The translations under genes were made by a program, and so were the position numbers. DNA of 64,000 nt from Oscillospiraceae bacterium (lineage in GTDB: Bacteria; Bacillota; Clostridia; Oscillospirales; Ruminococcaceae), in the NCBI GenBank assembly GCA_017533485.1, contig JAFXIC010000057.1, forward strand, positions 1-64,000, given 5' to 3'. How positions within the stretch are numbered: position 1 is the stretch's first letter; every line of letters begins with the position of its first letter. The notes beneath the pieces were generated by a model. That model made no database searches. It saw only the letters and a program-made list of their open reading frames with translations, and had not been told where the DNA came from. Positions 10,206 to 18,059 of this stretch are shown piece by piece.

Positions 10206-13046
10206 ATGAAACAGAAAAAATGGCTCGCGTTTCTCACAGCGGCAGTCCTCGGTGCAGTCGGATTCCCGTCTGTGCCGACTTCTGCCGCAGATTCGGATGA
10301 TACGGCAAATAAAGCCCGTGTATCCGTCCACGACCCGTCGATCATGAAAGATCCGAATACAGGAATGTACTATGTCTTCGGTTCGCATATCGACGCGGCA
10401 AAATCTTCCGATTTACAGAATTGGAATGTCTTTACGAATGGGTATGCAGCGACCGGAAATCAGTTGTTCGGAAACCTTTCGTCCAATCTCGCCGGTGCGT
10501 TTGCATGGGCTGGAGAAAACCTGGAGGATTGTGAGGGCGGATTTGCGGTCTGGGCTCCCGATGTGATATGGAATCCCGATTATGTCAATCCGGATGGTAC
10601 GGTCGGCGCATACCTTATGTACTTTTGTACTTCCTCAACGTATATGCGTTCGGTGATTGCGTATGCGGCATCCAAAACACCCGAAGGCCCCCATCAGTTT
10701 GTGGATACACTGATTTACTCGGGATTTACCTCCGGCGACAGCTATGCCACATCCTCGACAAAGAATGTCAACCGGAAGTATACGAGTACGAATATTGATG
10801 AGCTGATTGCCGCCGGTCAGGTTACTTACAATGAAGCGTGGTTCAACAAAGGGAATTTTAATAACCAGCTCTATCCGAATGCGATTGATCCGACGATCTA
10901 TTATGATACTGACGGAACAATGTATATGTGCTATGGATCATGGTCGGGCGGTATCTTTACATTGGAGATGGATCCAAAAACAGGAAAATGTATCCATCCG
11001 AAAACCGGAACGACTGCTGACGGCCGGATGGTAGACAGCTACTTCGGTACGAAAATCAGCGGCGGCTTTGGAAAATCAGGGGAAGGCCCGTTTATGGAAT
11101 ACCATGCGGAGACAGGGTATTATTATCTCTGGGTCACCTACGGCGGTCTGACCTCAACAGGCGGCTATAATATGCGCGTATTCCGCTCGAAATCGCCCAC
11201 AGGCCCTTTTACCGATGCAGCAAATCGCAATGCGGTACTCGAAACATCCGGCGGGATTGACGGGCTTGGCGTGAAGGTGATGACGAATTATCAGCTTTCC
11301 TGTCTGCCGACTGCCTATATGGCGTGCGGACATAATTCCGTGCTGCGGGATGATGACGGGAAGTGGTATCTCTTTTATCATACGCGTTTTGATGACGGCT
11401 TTGAATATCACGAGGTACGCGTCCATGCGATGACATTCAATGAAGCGGGATGGCCGGTTGTGATGCCGTTTGAATATAGCGGCGAGACATGGTCGGAAAA
11501 AGGGTATGTCCCATCGGAGCTGGTCGGTACTTATGAATTTGTCAATCATGGGACTGCAACCAACGGCAGCATCACAAAATCGTCTGAGATCACGCTGAAT
11601 GCGGACGGGAGTATTTCCGGTGCGGCATCAGGACGCTGGACGGAAGCGAAGGGGAGTGCGGCAGCCACCTTGACGATAGACTCCGTCGTATACCGCGGAT
11701 ATTTCAATGCCCAGTATGATGAGAGTAAAACCGGACGGCGCGTCATGACCTTTACGGGTGTAGGAAATAATAACATGACGGTATGGGCGGTCAAGAAGGA
11801 TGCATGGAATGGTGCGGAGCGCAGTCTGCTGGACGATCACACGAATTCCGACAGCAAGCTTTTCTATGCGGCGGATACGGTCACAGCATCCGAGGGAAAT
11901 GTAACCATCGGCGCAACCACGCTGCTGAGCGGAATTCCGTATGTGATATCGAATGTGCACAGCGGTCTGGTGATTGACCTGCCGTCAGGGAATACAGAGG
12001 ACGGTACCGGTATTCACCAATGGGCGCGCAACGCCGGTTCGAATCAGGAATGGCGCATTACAGATCTTGGAAACGGATACTGTAAGATTGTGTCGATGGC
12101 GGACGAGCGGAAATGTATCGCGGTTTCGGCACCGACCGCAGAGGATGGCGCGGATATTGTGCTTCAGTCCTATACGGGTGCCGAGAACCAGCAATGGAAG
12201 CTGCAATCGCTTGGCGGCTTGTATGCGATTCTCTCACGCTGTTCGAATGACACGGGCTGTCTGGATGTATACGAGTGGTCAACGGAAAACGGCGGCGTGA
12301 TTAAGCAATGGAATAGCTGGGGCGGCGAATGCCAGCTCTGGGCAATCGAACCGGTGCGGCCTGCTGTCCCGGAAGGGCATTATACACTTCGGAATATCAA
12401 CAGCGGATACTGGGTCGGAATGGGCACAGACGGGCTGATACAGAGCGATATACGCCGCGTCTGGACGTTTACGAAAACCGATGACGGATATTATACGATA
12501 TCGAATGGAAATGGGCTTGCGGTGACTGTCGCAGATGAAACGGATGGCGCAGCATTGACGCTGGAAGAAGATCGGCAGTCGGATGCCCAGAAATTTGCCG
12601 TACAATGTAATTATGACGGAAGCTATGCGCTGCTTTCGTATCTCTCAGCGAAAAAATCCGGATTTGATGTCTACGAGATCAGTCTGGAAAACGGCGCGGC
12701 AATCTGCCAGTGGAATTACTGGGGCGGAGCAGGTCAGAGATTCGTGCCCGAACCCTCCCAAGCACCCCCGCCGGCAGAAACGACAACAACCACGACCACG
12801 ACGACAACCACCATGGAAACAACCGAATCCGAACCGATGCATACGATGCGCGGGGACGTAGATTGTGACGGAGAAGTGACGATATCGGATGTCATTATGC
12901 TGAGCCGATTGAACGCCGAGGATCCGCAAATCCAGCTTACTGTGCAGGGCAAGCGAAATGCCGAATGCAGCGGAGATGGAATTCTGACCGGCGCAGATGT
13001 TGTGCTGATTCTCCGCCATATCGCAAGACTGATTACCTTATCATAA
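10206..13046 (+). CDS. Secreted GH43 arabinanase-like enzyme with ricin-type CBM13 and dockerin
   Basis: A 946-residue exported glycoside hydrolase, probably acting on arabinan or arabinoxylan side chains. An N-terminal signal peptide (about residues 1-28, ending near TSAA) precedes a GH43 five-bladed propeller with the expected acidic triad: D43 in VHDPS, D228 in NAIDPT and E293 in SGEGPFME. After the propeller comes a lipocalin-like C-terminal module (about 440-540) found with endo-arabinanases, then two ricin-B/CBM13 lobes (about 575-720 and 720-855) with QxW repeats. A polythreonine linker and a C-terminal dockerin follow (about 880-946; loops DVDCDGEVTISD and ECSGDGILTGAD). The start is ATG 10206, with AGGGGA upstream. 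The gene is monocistronic with its own promoter and terminator. The exact substrate cannot be told from sequence. Confidence 0.88.
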   Translation: MKQKKWLAFLTAAVLGAVGFPSVPTSAADSDDTANKARVSVHDPSIMKDPNTGMYYVFGSHIDAAKSSDLQNWNVFTNGYAATGNQLFGNLSSNLAGAFAWAGENLEDCEGGFAVWAPDVIWNPDYVNPDGTVGAYLMYFCTSSTYMRSVIAYAASKTPEGPHQFVDTLIYSGFTSGDSYATSSTKNVNRKYTSTNIDELIAAGQVTYNEAWFNKGNFNNQLYPNAIDPTIYYDTDGTMYMCYGSWSGGIFTLEMDPKTGKCIHPKTGTTADGRMVDSYFGTKISGGFGKSGEGPFMEYHAETGYYYLWVTYGGLTSTGGYNMRVFRSKSPTGPFTDAANRNAVLETSGGIDGLGVKVMTNYQLSCLPTAYMACGHNSVLRDDDGKWYLFYHTRFDDGFEYHEVRVHAMTFNEAGWPVVMPFEYSGETWSEKGYVPSELVGTYEFVNHGTATNGSITKSSEITLNADGSISGAASGRWTEAKGSAAATLTIDSVVYRGYFNAQYDESKTGRRVMTFTGVGNNNMTVWAVKKDAWNGAERSLLDDHTNSDSKLFYAADTVTASEGNVTIGATTLLSGIPYVISNVHSGLVIDLPSGNTEDGTGIHQWARNAGSNQEWRITDLGNGYCKIVSMADERKCIAVSAPTAEDGADIVLQSYTGAENQQWKLQSLGGLYAILSRCSNDTGCLDVYEWSTENGGVIKQWNSWGGECQLWAIEPVRPAVPEGHYTLRNINSGYWVGMGTDGLIQSDIRRVWTFTKTDDGYYTISNGNGLAVTVADETDGAALTLEEDRQSDAQKFAVQCNYDGSYALLSYLSAKKSGFDVYEISLENGAAICQWNYWGGAGQRFVPEPSQAPPPAETTTTTTTTTTTMETTESEPMHTMRGDVDCDGEVTISDVIMLSRLNAEDPQIQLTVQGKRNAECSGDGILTGADVVLILRHIARLITLS

Positions 13047-13091
13047 TAAAACTGCTGTATCCTCCGGGGATGAGGGTACAGCAGTTTTTTG
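13047..13091 (+). terminator. Terminator of the GH43 gene
   Basis: Stem AACTGCTGTA...TACAGCAGTT with inner CCTC/GAGG pairing, followed by a T run, directly after the stop codon. Confidence 0.85.
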
Positions 13092-13100
13092 CTAGGAGAA

Positions 13101-13140
13101 AAAAAGACCGGATTACTCAGGGGGAGCAATCCGGTTATAA
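13101..13140 (-). terminator. Terminator of the phosphofructokinase gene
   Basis: Read on the minus strand, an ACCGGATT...AATCCGGT stem is followed by CTTTTTTT. It lies just after the pfp stop codon and faces the GH43 terminator. Confidence 0.8.
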
Positions 13141-13161
13141 GGAAAGAGGTTACCAGCAAAT

Positions 13162-14388
13162 TTAGTTGGCGAAGCGGAAATGCGTCGGCATTCCGTTTCG
13201 CATGATGGGCTGAACTTCGCCCTGGATCAGCGGCAGAAAATAATCGAGTGCCGCATCGGAAATCTGATTTCCGTTTTCGGTAATCCATTCAGTCGGGAAT
13301 TTTCTTGTGATATTGGCGACCGAAATCGCATCCGCATCAGAATATTCCACGCGATAAGGTGTATTGGAAGCACGCTGCATGGTGACGACACGGCCGGTGC
13401 TGCCGTTGAGGGCAAGCGAAACGGCGTGTCTTCCAACCATCTCAGCCTCCTGTAAATCGGAAGCAGAAGCGAGGTGGGAGGAACAGCGCTGCATGACATT
13501 CAATTCCATCGAACGAACCTTGACACCGATCTGGGTGCGAACCTGTGTTTCAAGGAGCTTGCCGATACCGGAGAGGTAGGCGTGGCCGAATTCATCGTTT
13601 GCACCGGAGCGGAATGCATCCGCATCAGGCGGCGTCACACCCTCGGAAACGGCACAGATGACTGTATGGCGTTTCGCGAGCTGTTCGCGGACATCGTCAA
13701 GGAATTTTGCAACAGAAAAATCAGATTCGGGGAGATAGATGAGATGGGGGGCGTCCTCACCGTTTGCGCGAAGGACACAGCTGGAAGCGGTAAGCCATCC
13801 GGCGTCACGACCCATAATCTCACAGATTGCCACAGAGGGCACATTATAGACCGAGGAATCACGAATGATTTCCTGGATTGTCATCGCAACATATTTTGCG
13901 GCAGAACCAAAGCCCGGTGTATGGTCCATACAGACCAGATCATTGTCGATGGTTTTGGGGATTCCAATGACCTGAACGGTGCTGTGCTGTGCGGAAAGCC
14001 ACTTACTCAGCTTCGCAACAGTATCCATGGAATCATTTCCGCCGATATAGAAGAATGTATGAATATGGTTTTTTTCGAGAATGTTCTGAATGTTACGGTA
14101 AAGGGAGTCATCGGTTTCGGCATCGGGAAGCCGGAATCGACAGGAGCCGAGTGCCGTCGAGGGGGTGCGCTTCAGGATTTCAATATCCTCGGGAGTCTGC
14201 AATGCCTGATTGAGGGAGACGAAGCGTTCCTCAATCAGCCCCTGAATGCCGTTTCGGACACCCAATACTTCGATTGGAGTGGTTTCAGCGAATTGGTTTT
14301 CCATTGCCAATAGCTCTAAATGAACACCCGCCAATGATGCGTTGATCGCGCTGGTAGGGCCTCCGGATTGTGCAATGGCAAATCTCAT
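13162..14388 (-). CDS. pfp: Pyrophosphate-dependent 6-phosphofructokinase
   Basis: Catalyses fructose-6-phosphate + PPi to fructose-1,6-bisphosphate + Pi, a reversible glycolytic step. The protein has 408 residues. It is called PPi-dependent rather than ATP-dependent because the nucleotide-site motif reads GGND (116-119, Asp119 in place of Gly) and the catalytic loop reads PKTIDND with Lys145, the two residues that distinguish PPi-PFK in the family. Other family motifs are IGIPKTIDNDL, MGRDAGWL and the N-terminal QSGGPTSAINASLAG. It has its own promoter at 14452-14480 and a terminator. PPi-PFKs are common in fibre-degrading Clostridia. Confidence 0.92.
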   Translation of the reverse strand: MRFAIAQSGGPTSAINASLAGVHLELLAMENQFAETTPIEVLGVRNGIQGLIEERFVSLNQALQTPEDIEILKRTPSTALGSCRFRLPDAETDDSLYRNIQNILEKNHIHTFFYIGGNDSMDTVAKLSKWLSAQHSTVQVIGIPKTIDNDLVCMDHTPGFGSAAKYVAMTIQEIIRDSSVYNVPSVAICEIMGRDAGWLTASSCVLRANGEDAPHLIYLPESDFSVAKFLDDVREQLAKRHTVICAVSEGVTPPDADAFRSGANDEFGHAYLSGIGKLLETQVRTQIGVKVRSMELNVMQRCSSHLASASDLQEAEMVGRHAVSLALNGSTGRVVTMQRASNTPYRVEYSDADAISVANITRKFPTEWITENGNQISDAALDYFLPLIQGEVQPIMRNGMPTHFRFAN

Positions 14389-14451
14389 AGCCAGTATTCC
14401 CCCTCAATATTTCAATATTTTGTTTTTTAAGAACCTCTCTCTGCTACATTT

Positions 14452-14480
14452 AGTATAGCCCAAAGGCGGTGAAAAGTCAA
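14452..14480 (-). promoter_or_regulatory. Sigma-A promoter of pfp
   Basis: On the minus strand, TTGACT (14480-14475) and TATACT (14457-14452) with a 17-bp spacer. This gives a leader of about 57 bases. Confidence 0.75.
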
Positions 14481-14741
14481 GCAAACTTCGCAATTTTCGG
14501 CGGAATGGATAAGGACTGACCAATTTTTGCGCTACATCCATGCGTTTTGCTAGTAGCAAATGTAAAATATTGCTATCACGCAATATGTTCATACAAAGTT
14601 CATAATCATGCAGCCGGTCTTTCCGCTGTTGCGATCCGACTCGACAAATTGCACGAGAATGGGGAGAAACCTAAGGTGGTATTGCACAAAAAATCAGCGA
14701 ATCCGGACAGCAGAAACGGCAGATAAGAGAGAAAAAAAATC
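14481..14741. other. Intergenic region between pfp and gdhA with two inverted repeats
   Basis: No gene is visible. It lies between the divergent pfp and gdhA promoters. It contains a perfect 7-1-7 palindrome at 14546-14560 (TTTGCTA/TAGCAAA) and, seven bases on, a second dyad at 14567-14586 (ATATTGC/GCAATAT with a 6-base loop). They could be operators or small RNA hairpins. No protein-coding signal is seen in either strand. Confidence 0.5.
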
Positions 14742-14770
14742 TTGCAATTCGGAAAAAAATGCTGTATAAT
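14742..14770 (+). promoter_or_regulatory. Sigma-A promoter of gdhA
   Basis: TTGCAA (14742-14747) and TATAAT (14765-14770) with a 17-bp spacer, about 50 bases before the translation start. Confidence 0.8.
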
Positions 14771-14826
14771 ATATGGTGTGAATTGGTAAAAGCCTATCAC
14801 TAGAAAAATCAAAAGGAGAATGTATC

Positions 14827-16179
14827 ATGGAATTGAAAAACGCATACCTTAAATCTGTCGTTGAACAGGTTGAGAAGCGCAACCCGAACGAGCCTGAATT
14901 CCTTCAGACCGTTACCGAAGTGCTCGCAAGCATCGAACCTGTGATTGAGCAGCGTCCCGACCTCGTTGAGGCAGGCGTCGTTGACAGAATGGTTGAGCCT
15001 GAGCGCCAGATTTTCTTCCGTGTTCCGTGGATGGATGATAATGGCAAGATGCAGGTAAACCGTGGCTTCAGAGTTCAGTTTAACTCTGCAATCGGTCCGT
15101 ATAAGGGCGGTCTCCGCTTTGCGAAGAACGTAAACGCATCTATCATGAAGTTCCTGGGCTTTGAGCAGACCTTCAAGAATTCCCTGACATCTCTGCCGAT
15201 GGGCGGCGGAAAGGGCGGCTCTGACTTCGATCCTCAGGGTAAGTCTGATGCAGAAGTCATGCGTTTCTGCCAGAGCTTCATGACTGAGCTCTATCGTCAC
15301 ATTGGTCCGGATACTGATGTACCGGCAGGCGATATCGGTGTCGGCGCAAGAGAAATCGGCTATCTGTTCGGCCAGTATAAGAGACTCCAGAACGAGTTTA
15401 CAGGCGTTCTGACCGGTAAGGGCATGACCTACGGCGGTTCTCTGATCCGTCCGGAAGCAACCGGCTACGGCGCTGTATACTACACTGTCAATATGCTCAA
15501 CTACTTCAAGGATGATATCAAGGGCAAGACCTTTGTTGTATCCGGCTTCGGTAATGTTGCATGGGGTACTGTCAAGAAGGTCAACGAGCTTGGTGGTAAG
15601 GTTGTCACCATCTCCGGTCCGGACGGCTACATCTATGATGAAGACGGTATCAGCACTGATGAGAAGATTGATTACCTGCTCGAAATGCGTGCATCCTGCC
15701 GCAACCGTGTAGAAGACTATGCAGATAAGTTCGGCGTACCGTTCTTCAAGGGCGAGAAGCCGTGGGGCGTAAAGGCAGATATTCTGATGCCGTGTGCAAC
15801 CCAGAACGAGGTTGGCATGGAAGAAGCACAGAAGATGGTAGCGAACGGCGTTAAGTACTATGTCGAGGTTGCAAATATGCCGACCACCAACGAAGCGCTG
15901 ACCTACCTGAAGGAGAACGGTGTCATCATCGCTCCGTCCAAGGCAGTGAATGCCGGCGGCGTATCGGTATCCGGTCTTGAAATGTCCCAGAACTCTATGC
16001 GTTACAACTGGACCGAAGAGGAAGTTGACGAGAAGCTGAAGATGATTATGAAGAACATCTTCAATGCGTCTGTTGAGGCTGCAAACCAGTATGGTCTGGG
16101 TGATGATCTGGTTGCTGGTGCAAACATTGCAGGCTTCCTGAAGGTTGCTGAAGCAATGAAGGCACATGGCTGCGTCTGA
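14827..16179 (+). CDS. gdhA: Glutamate dehydrogenase, probably NADP-dependent
   Basis: Reductive amination of 2-oxoglutarate to glutamate, the main ammonium-assimilation route in many rumen and gut ruminococci. The 450-residue protein is of the hexameric small-GDH class. It shows the substrate-site lysine motif LPMGGGKGGSDFDP near residue 123, DVPAGDIGVGAREIGYLFG, and the Rossmann fingerprint VVSGFGNVAWG near residue 238. The N-terminus (residues 1-60) and the overall length fit the NADP-type enzymes of enteric bacteria and Clostridia; cofactor preference is inferred. The start is ATG 14827 with AAAAGGAG upstream. It is monocistronic. Confidence 0.93.
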   Translation: MELKNAYLKSVVEQVEKRNPNEPEFLQTVTEVLASIEPVIEQRPDLVEAGVVDRMVEPERQIFFRVPWMDDNGKMQVNRGFRVQFNSAIGPYKGGLRFAKNVNASIMKFLGFEQTFKNSLTSLPMGGGKGGSDFDPQGKSDAEVMRFCQSFMTELYRHIGPDTDVPAGDIGVGAREIGYLFGQYKRLQNEFTGVLTGKGMTYGGSLIRPEATGYGAVYYTVNMLNYFKDDIKGKTFVVSGFGNVAWGTVKKVNELGGKVVTISGPDGYIYDEDGISTDEKIDYLLEMRASCRNRVEDYADKFGVPFFKGEKPWGVKADILMPCATQNEVGMEEAQKMVANGVKYYVEVANMPTTNEALTYLKENGVIIAPSKAVNAGGVSVSGLEMSQNSMRYNWTEEEVDEKLKMIMKNIFNASVEAANQYGLGDDLVAGANIAGFLKVAEAMKAHGCV

Positions 16180-16203
16180 TTGCCCGAATTTCATAGGATA
16201 AAG

Positions 16204-16245
16204 GAAATACTCGTCTGTCGAATCTGACAGGCGAGTATTTTTTTG
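16204..16245 (+). terminator. Terminator of gdhA
   Basis: Stem AAATACTCG(T)CTGTC pairing with GACAGGCGAGTATTT, followed by a T run, about 25 bases after the stop. Confidence 0.88.
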
Positions 16246-16287
16246 CAGGATAGGACGGAGGTGGTGCGAGGGGAGTATATGGGCATG

Positions 16288-16321
16288 AAAAAACCGTGAG
16301 CAGAACGCTCACGGTTTTTTT
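16288..16321 (-). terminator. Terminator of the SpoIID-domain gene (bidirectional)
   Basis: Symmetric AAAAACCGTGAGC/GCTCACGGTTTTT hairpin with A and T tracts on both sides, immediately after the SpoIID-domain gene stop on the minus strand. It could also back up the gdhA terminator. Confidence 0.85.
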
Positions 16322-16326
16322 CTCAT

Positions 16327-17739
16327 TCAATTTGCCGAGGCTGTTGTATCAGAAACAGTAGACTCGGAAGCAACGACGGATTCACTTTCGGTTGCTGCCG
16401 AAGAAGCGGCAGTGGTCGTTGTGGTAGTCGTTGTAGAAATTTCGGATTGTGTTGTTTCAGGCTGAGCCGCGGTAGTAATCAAGGTAGCCGGCGGCGGGGT
16501 AGAACCCTGCTGATAAACAAATTCGAATTTCGGGGATTTCAGTCCAAGTGCAGTACGAAGTGCATTACCCTTAACGGTAACCTTACCGCCAATGACTGCG
16601 CTGGCAACATAACCGCCATCGCCGTAATTGAGCTTGATCCAGTCATAAGGAGAACCGGAGAGCTTTACATTGTAACGTGCTTCGAGTTTTGCCTTGAGCT
16701 GTTTCACAGAAAATACCTGTGCGTCGCAGTAATGCGGGTCGCAGCTTTCATCGTATTCGACATCAATGCTGCGGAGATAGGGGATATCCATATTGAAGAT
16801 ATCCTTACAAGAAGCGGTAGCACCGCCGCTTGAAGCATAGAACATCGCATCCGCAGGCTTACCATTGTAGTAGATTGCCTGACCGACGACTGATTTTACA
16901 GCGTTGACGATATTCTGAGGGGGATTGCGCTTACCCTTCAGACCGGAGCCGCCATTGTGGTTGAGGTAGAAGGAATAGATTGCGACAGCCTGAGCTTTGA
17001 GGGCTTCGGTTGCCATGCTGGGGCCCATCTCAAGGTAAACAACCTGAGAGATAACGGAAACGATATCACCGGTACAGTTACCGATTGTGATACGTTTATT
17101 GGGGTCAACACCGGTATTCACGAGTGTTGTTCCGGGGTAGTAGTGGGATAAGATCTGCTTATAAGAATAACCTTTATATTTCGCGTAGAAGTTAGCGCCG
17201 TTCTGGCTCATTCCTACGCCGTGTCCATAGCCGTAGGTATAAAATACAACGCTATTTGCAGGTGCGCAGACAGTAGTTGTTGCGCGAATAGCAGGTGCTT
17301 CGAGAGTAGTCACGACAGTCGTAGTCGTCGTCGTAGTTTCTTCGGTAGAGGTTGTCGTAGTCGTGGTTACCTCAGTGGTGTCTGTTGTCACTGCAATGGT
17401 CGTCGTAAGCGGGTCCGGCTGAGCAGCTGCTGCTTCGTACCGAATCAATGAAAGACTCTGATCATAATCAGAAATGTCTGCCTTCCACCATTCAGTCACG
17501 TCATAGGTTTCCGACTTTTTCGTAGACGGTGCGCAGTCCGATTCGAGAGCTCCGGAGACAGCTTGTTCTTCTGTCAAGTTCACATCCGAACCGGTTGTTG
17601 CAGCGTAAACCATGTCAGCAGCTCCTGAGCGCTGCATTGCAAGTCCGTTGCCCTGAAATTCACATGTACTGGTGAACAGGAGGGCGCTAGCTAAAAGCAC
17701 CGGAAGCGCAATGCGGTTTCGTCGCATTCGAGCTTGCAT
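16327..17739 (-). CDS. Exported SpoIID/LytB-domain protein with permuted motif order
   Basis: A 470-residue exported protein. A signal-like segment (residues 10-25) is followed by a Thr-rich linker (about 110-145), a SpoIID/LytB-type catalytic region (about 165-420), and a second Thr/Ser-rich tail. SpoIID enzymes are lytic transglycosylases acting on denuded glycan in peptidoglycan remodelling. The conserved strings are present: YGYGHGVGMSQNGA, ILSHYYPGT, MATEALKAQAVAIYSFYL and MFYASSGGATAS. In B. subtilis-type SpoIID the GHGVGMSQ block is at the C-terminal end; here it comes before the EALKAQAVA block. Threonine linkers like those of the glycosidases suggest surface location rather than a forespore role. 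The ATG has a GGAGAG site. A possible promoter lies at 18009-18037. Confidence 0.82.
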   Translation of the reverse strand: MQARMRRNRIALPVLLASALLFTSTCEFQGNGLAMQRSGAADMVYAATTGSDVNLTEEQAVSGALESDCAPSTKKSETYDVTEWWKADISDYDQSLSLIRYEAAAAQPDPLTTTIAVTTDTTEVTTTTTTSTEETTTTTTTVVTTLEAPAIRATTTVCAPANSVVFYTYGYGHGVGMSQNGANFYAKYKGYSYKQILSHYYPGTTLVNTGVDPNKRITIGNCTGDIVSVISQVVYLEMGPSMATEALKAQAVAIYSFYLNHNGGSGLKGKRNPPQNIVNAVKSVVGQAIYYNGKPADAMFYASSGGATASCKDIFNMDIPYLRSIDVEYDESCDPHYCDAQVFSVKQLKAKLEARYNVKLSGSPYDWIKLNYGDGGYVASAVIGGKVTVKGNALRTALGLKSPKFEFVYQQGSTPPPATLITTAAQPETTQSEISTTTTTTTTAASSAATESESVVASESTVSDTTASAN

Positions 17740-18059
17740 AGTTTCTCTCCATTATTTCAATCTCACCGGCTGAAACCGGCTTTATTTCCCCAAGATTGGA
17801 TGTGGGGATTTTGTCGAATCGTTCGTGTCATCCTAAGAGCCGTACGGAAATCCATATCCGGACGGGTTTTGTTCTGCATAACATCTCTCTATATTGGCCG
17901 CAAAATTCACACTGAGATGGATTGCAGAGTGCGTGGCTGTACGCCGGAACGCATAAAGTATGAAATGCGGCTTCCAACGCAGCGATTGCCCGCGAGCTTC
18001 AATTGTAAACAGTACGTTTGCATCAAAGCGCAGTCAAACGCGCCTTGGGGTGATGGAGG
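17740..18059. other. Non-coding stretch upstream of the SpoIID-domain gene
   Basis: No gene is seen in 320 bases. The minus strand holds a candidate promoter near 18009-18037, which would give a leader of roughly 260 bases. A TTCGACA heptamer matching the Spo0A box consensus lies at 17812-17818, and a short CCGG/CCGG dyad lies near 17766-17779. I could not match the leader to a known riboswitch. Confidence 0.4.
18009..18037 (-). promoter_or_regulatory. Candidate promoter of the SpoIID-domain gene
   Basis: On the minus strand, TTGACT (18037-18032), a 17-bp spacer, then TACTGT (18014-18009). The -10 keeps only the three key positions, so this is a weak call. Confidence 0.35.

Noticed and set aside
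12778..12830. ACA/ACG-rich microsatellite-like tract in the GH43 gene (and similar in other genes)
   Set aside because: It is explained by polythreonine linkers between domains in secreted proteins.
17740..18059. A riboswitch (for example cyclic-di-GMP type) in the SpoIID-gene leader
   Set aside because: I looked for the conserved loop sequences and did not find them; only a small dyad and a 0A-like box are visible.
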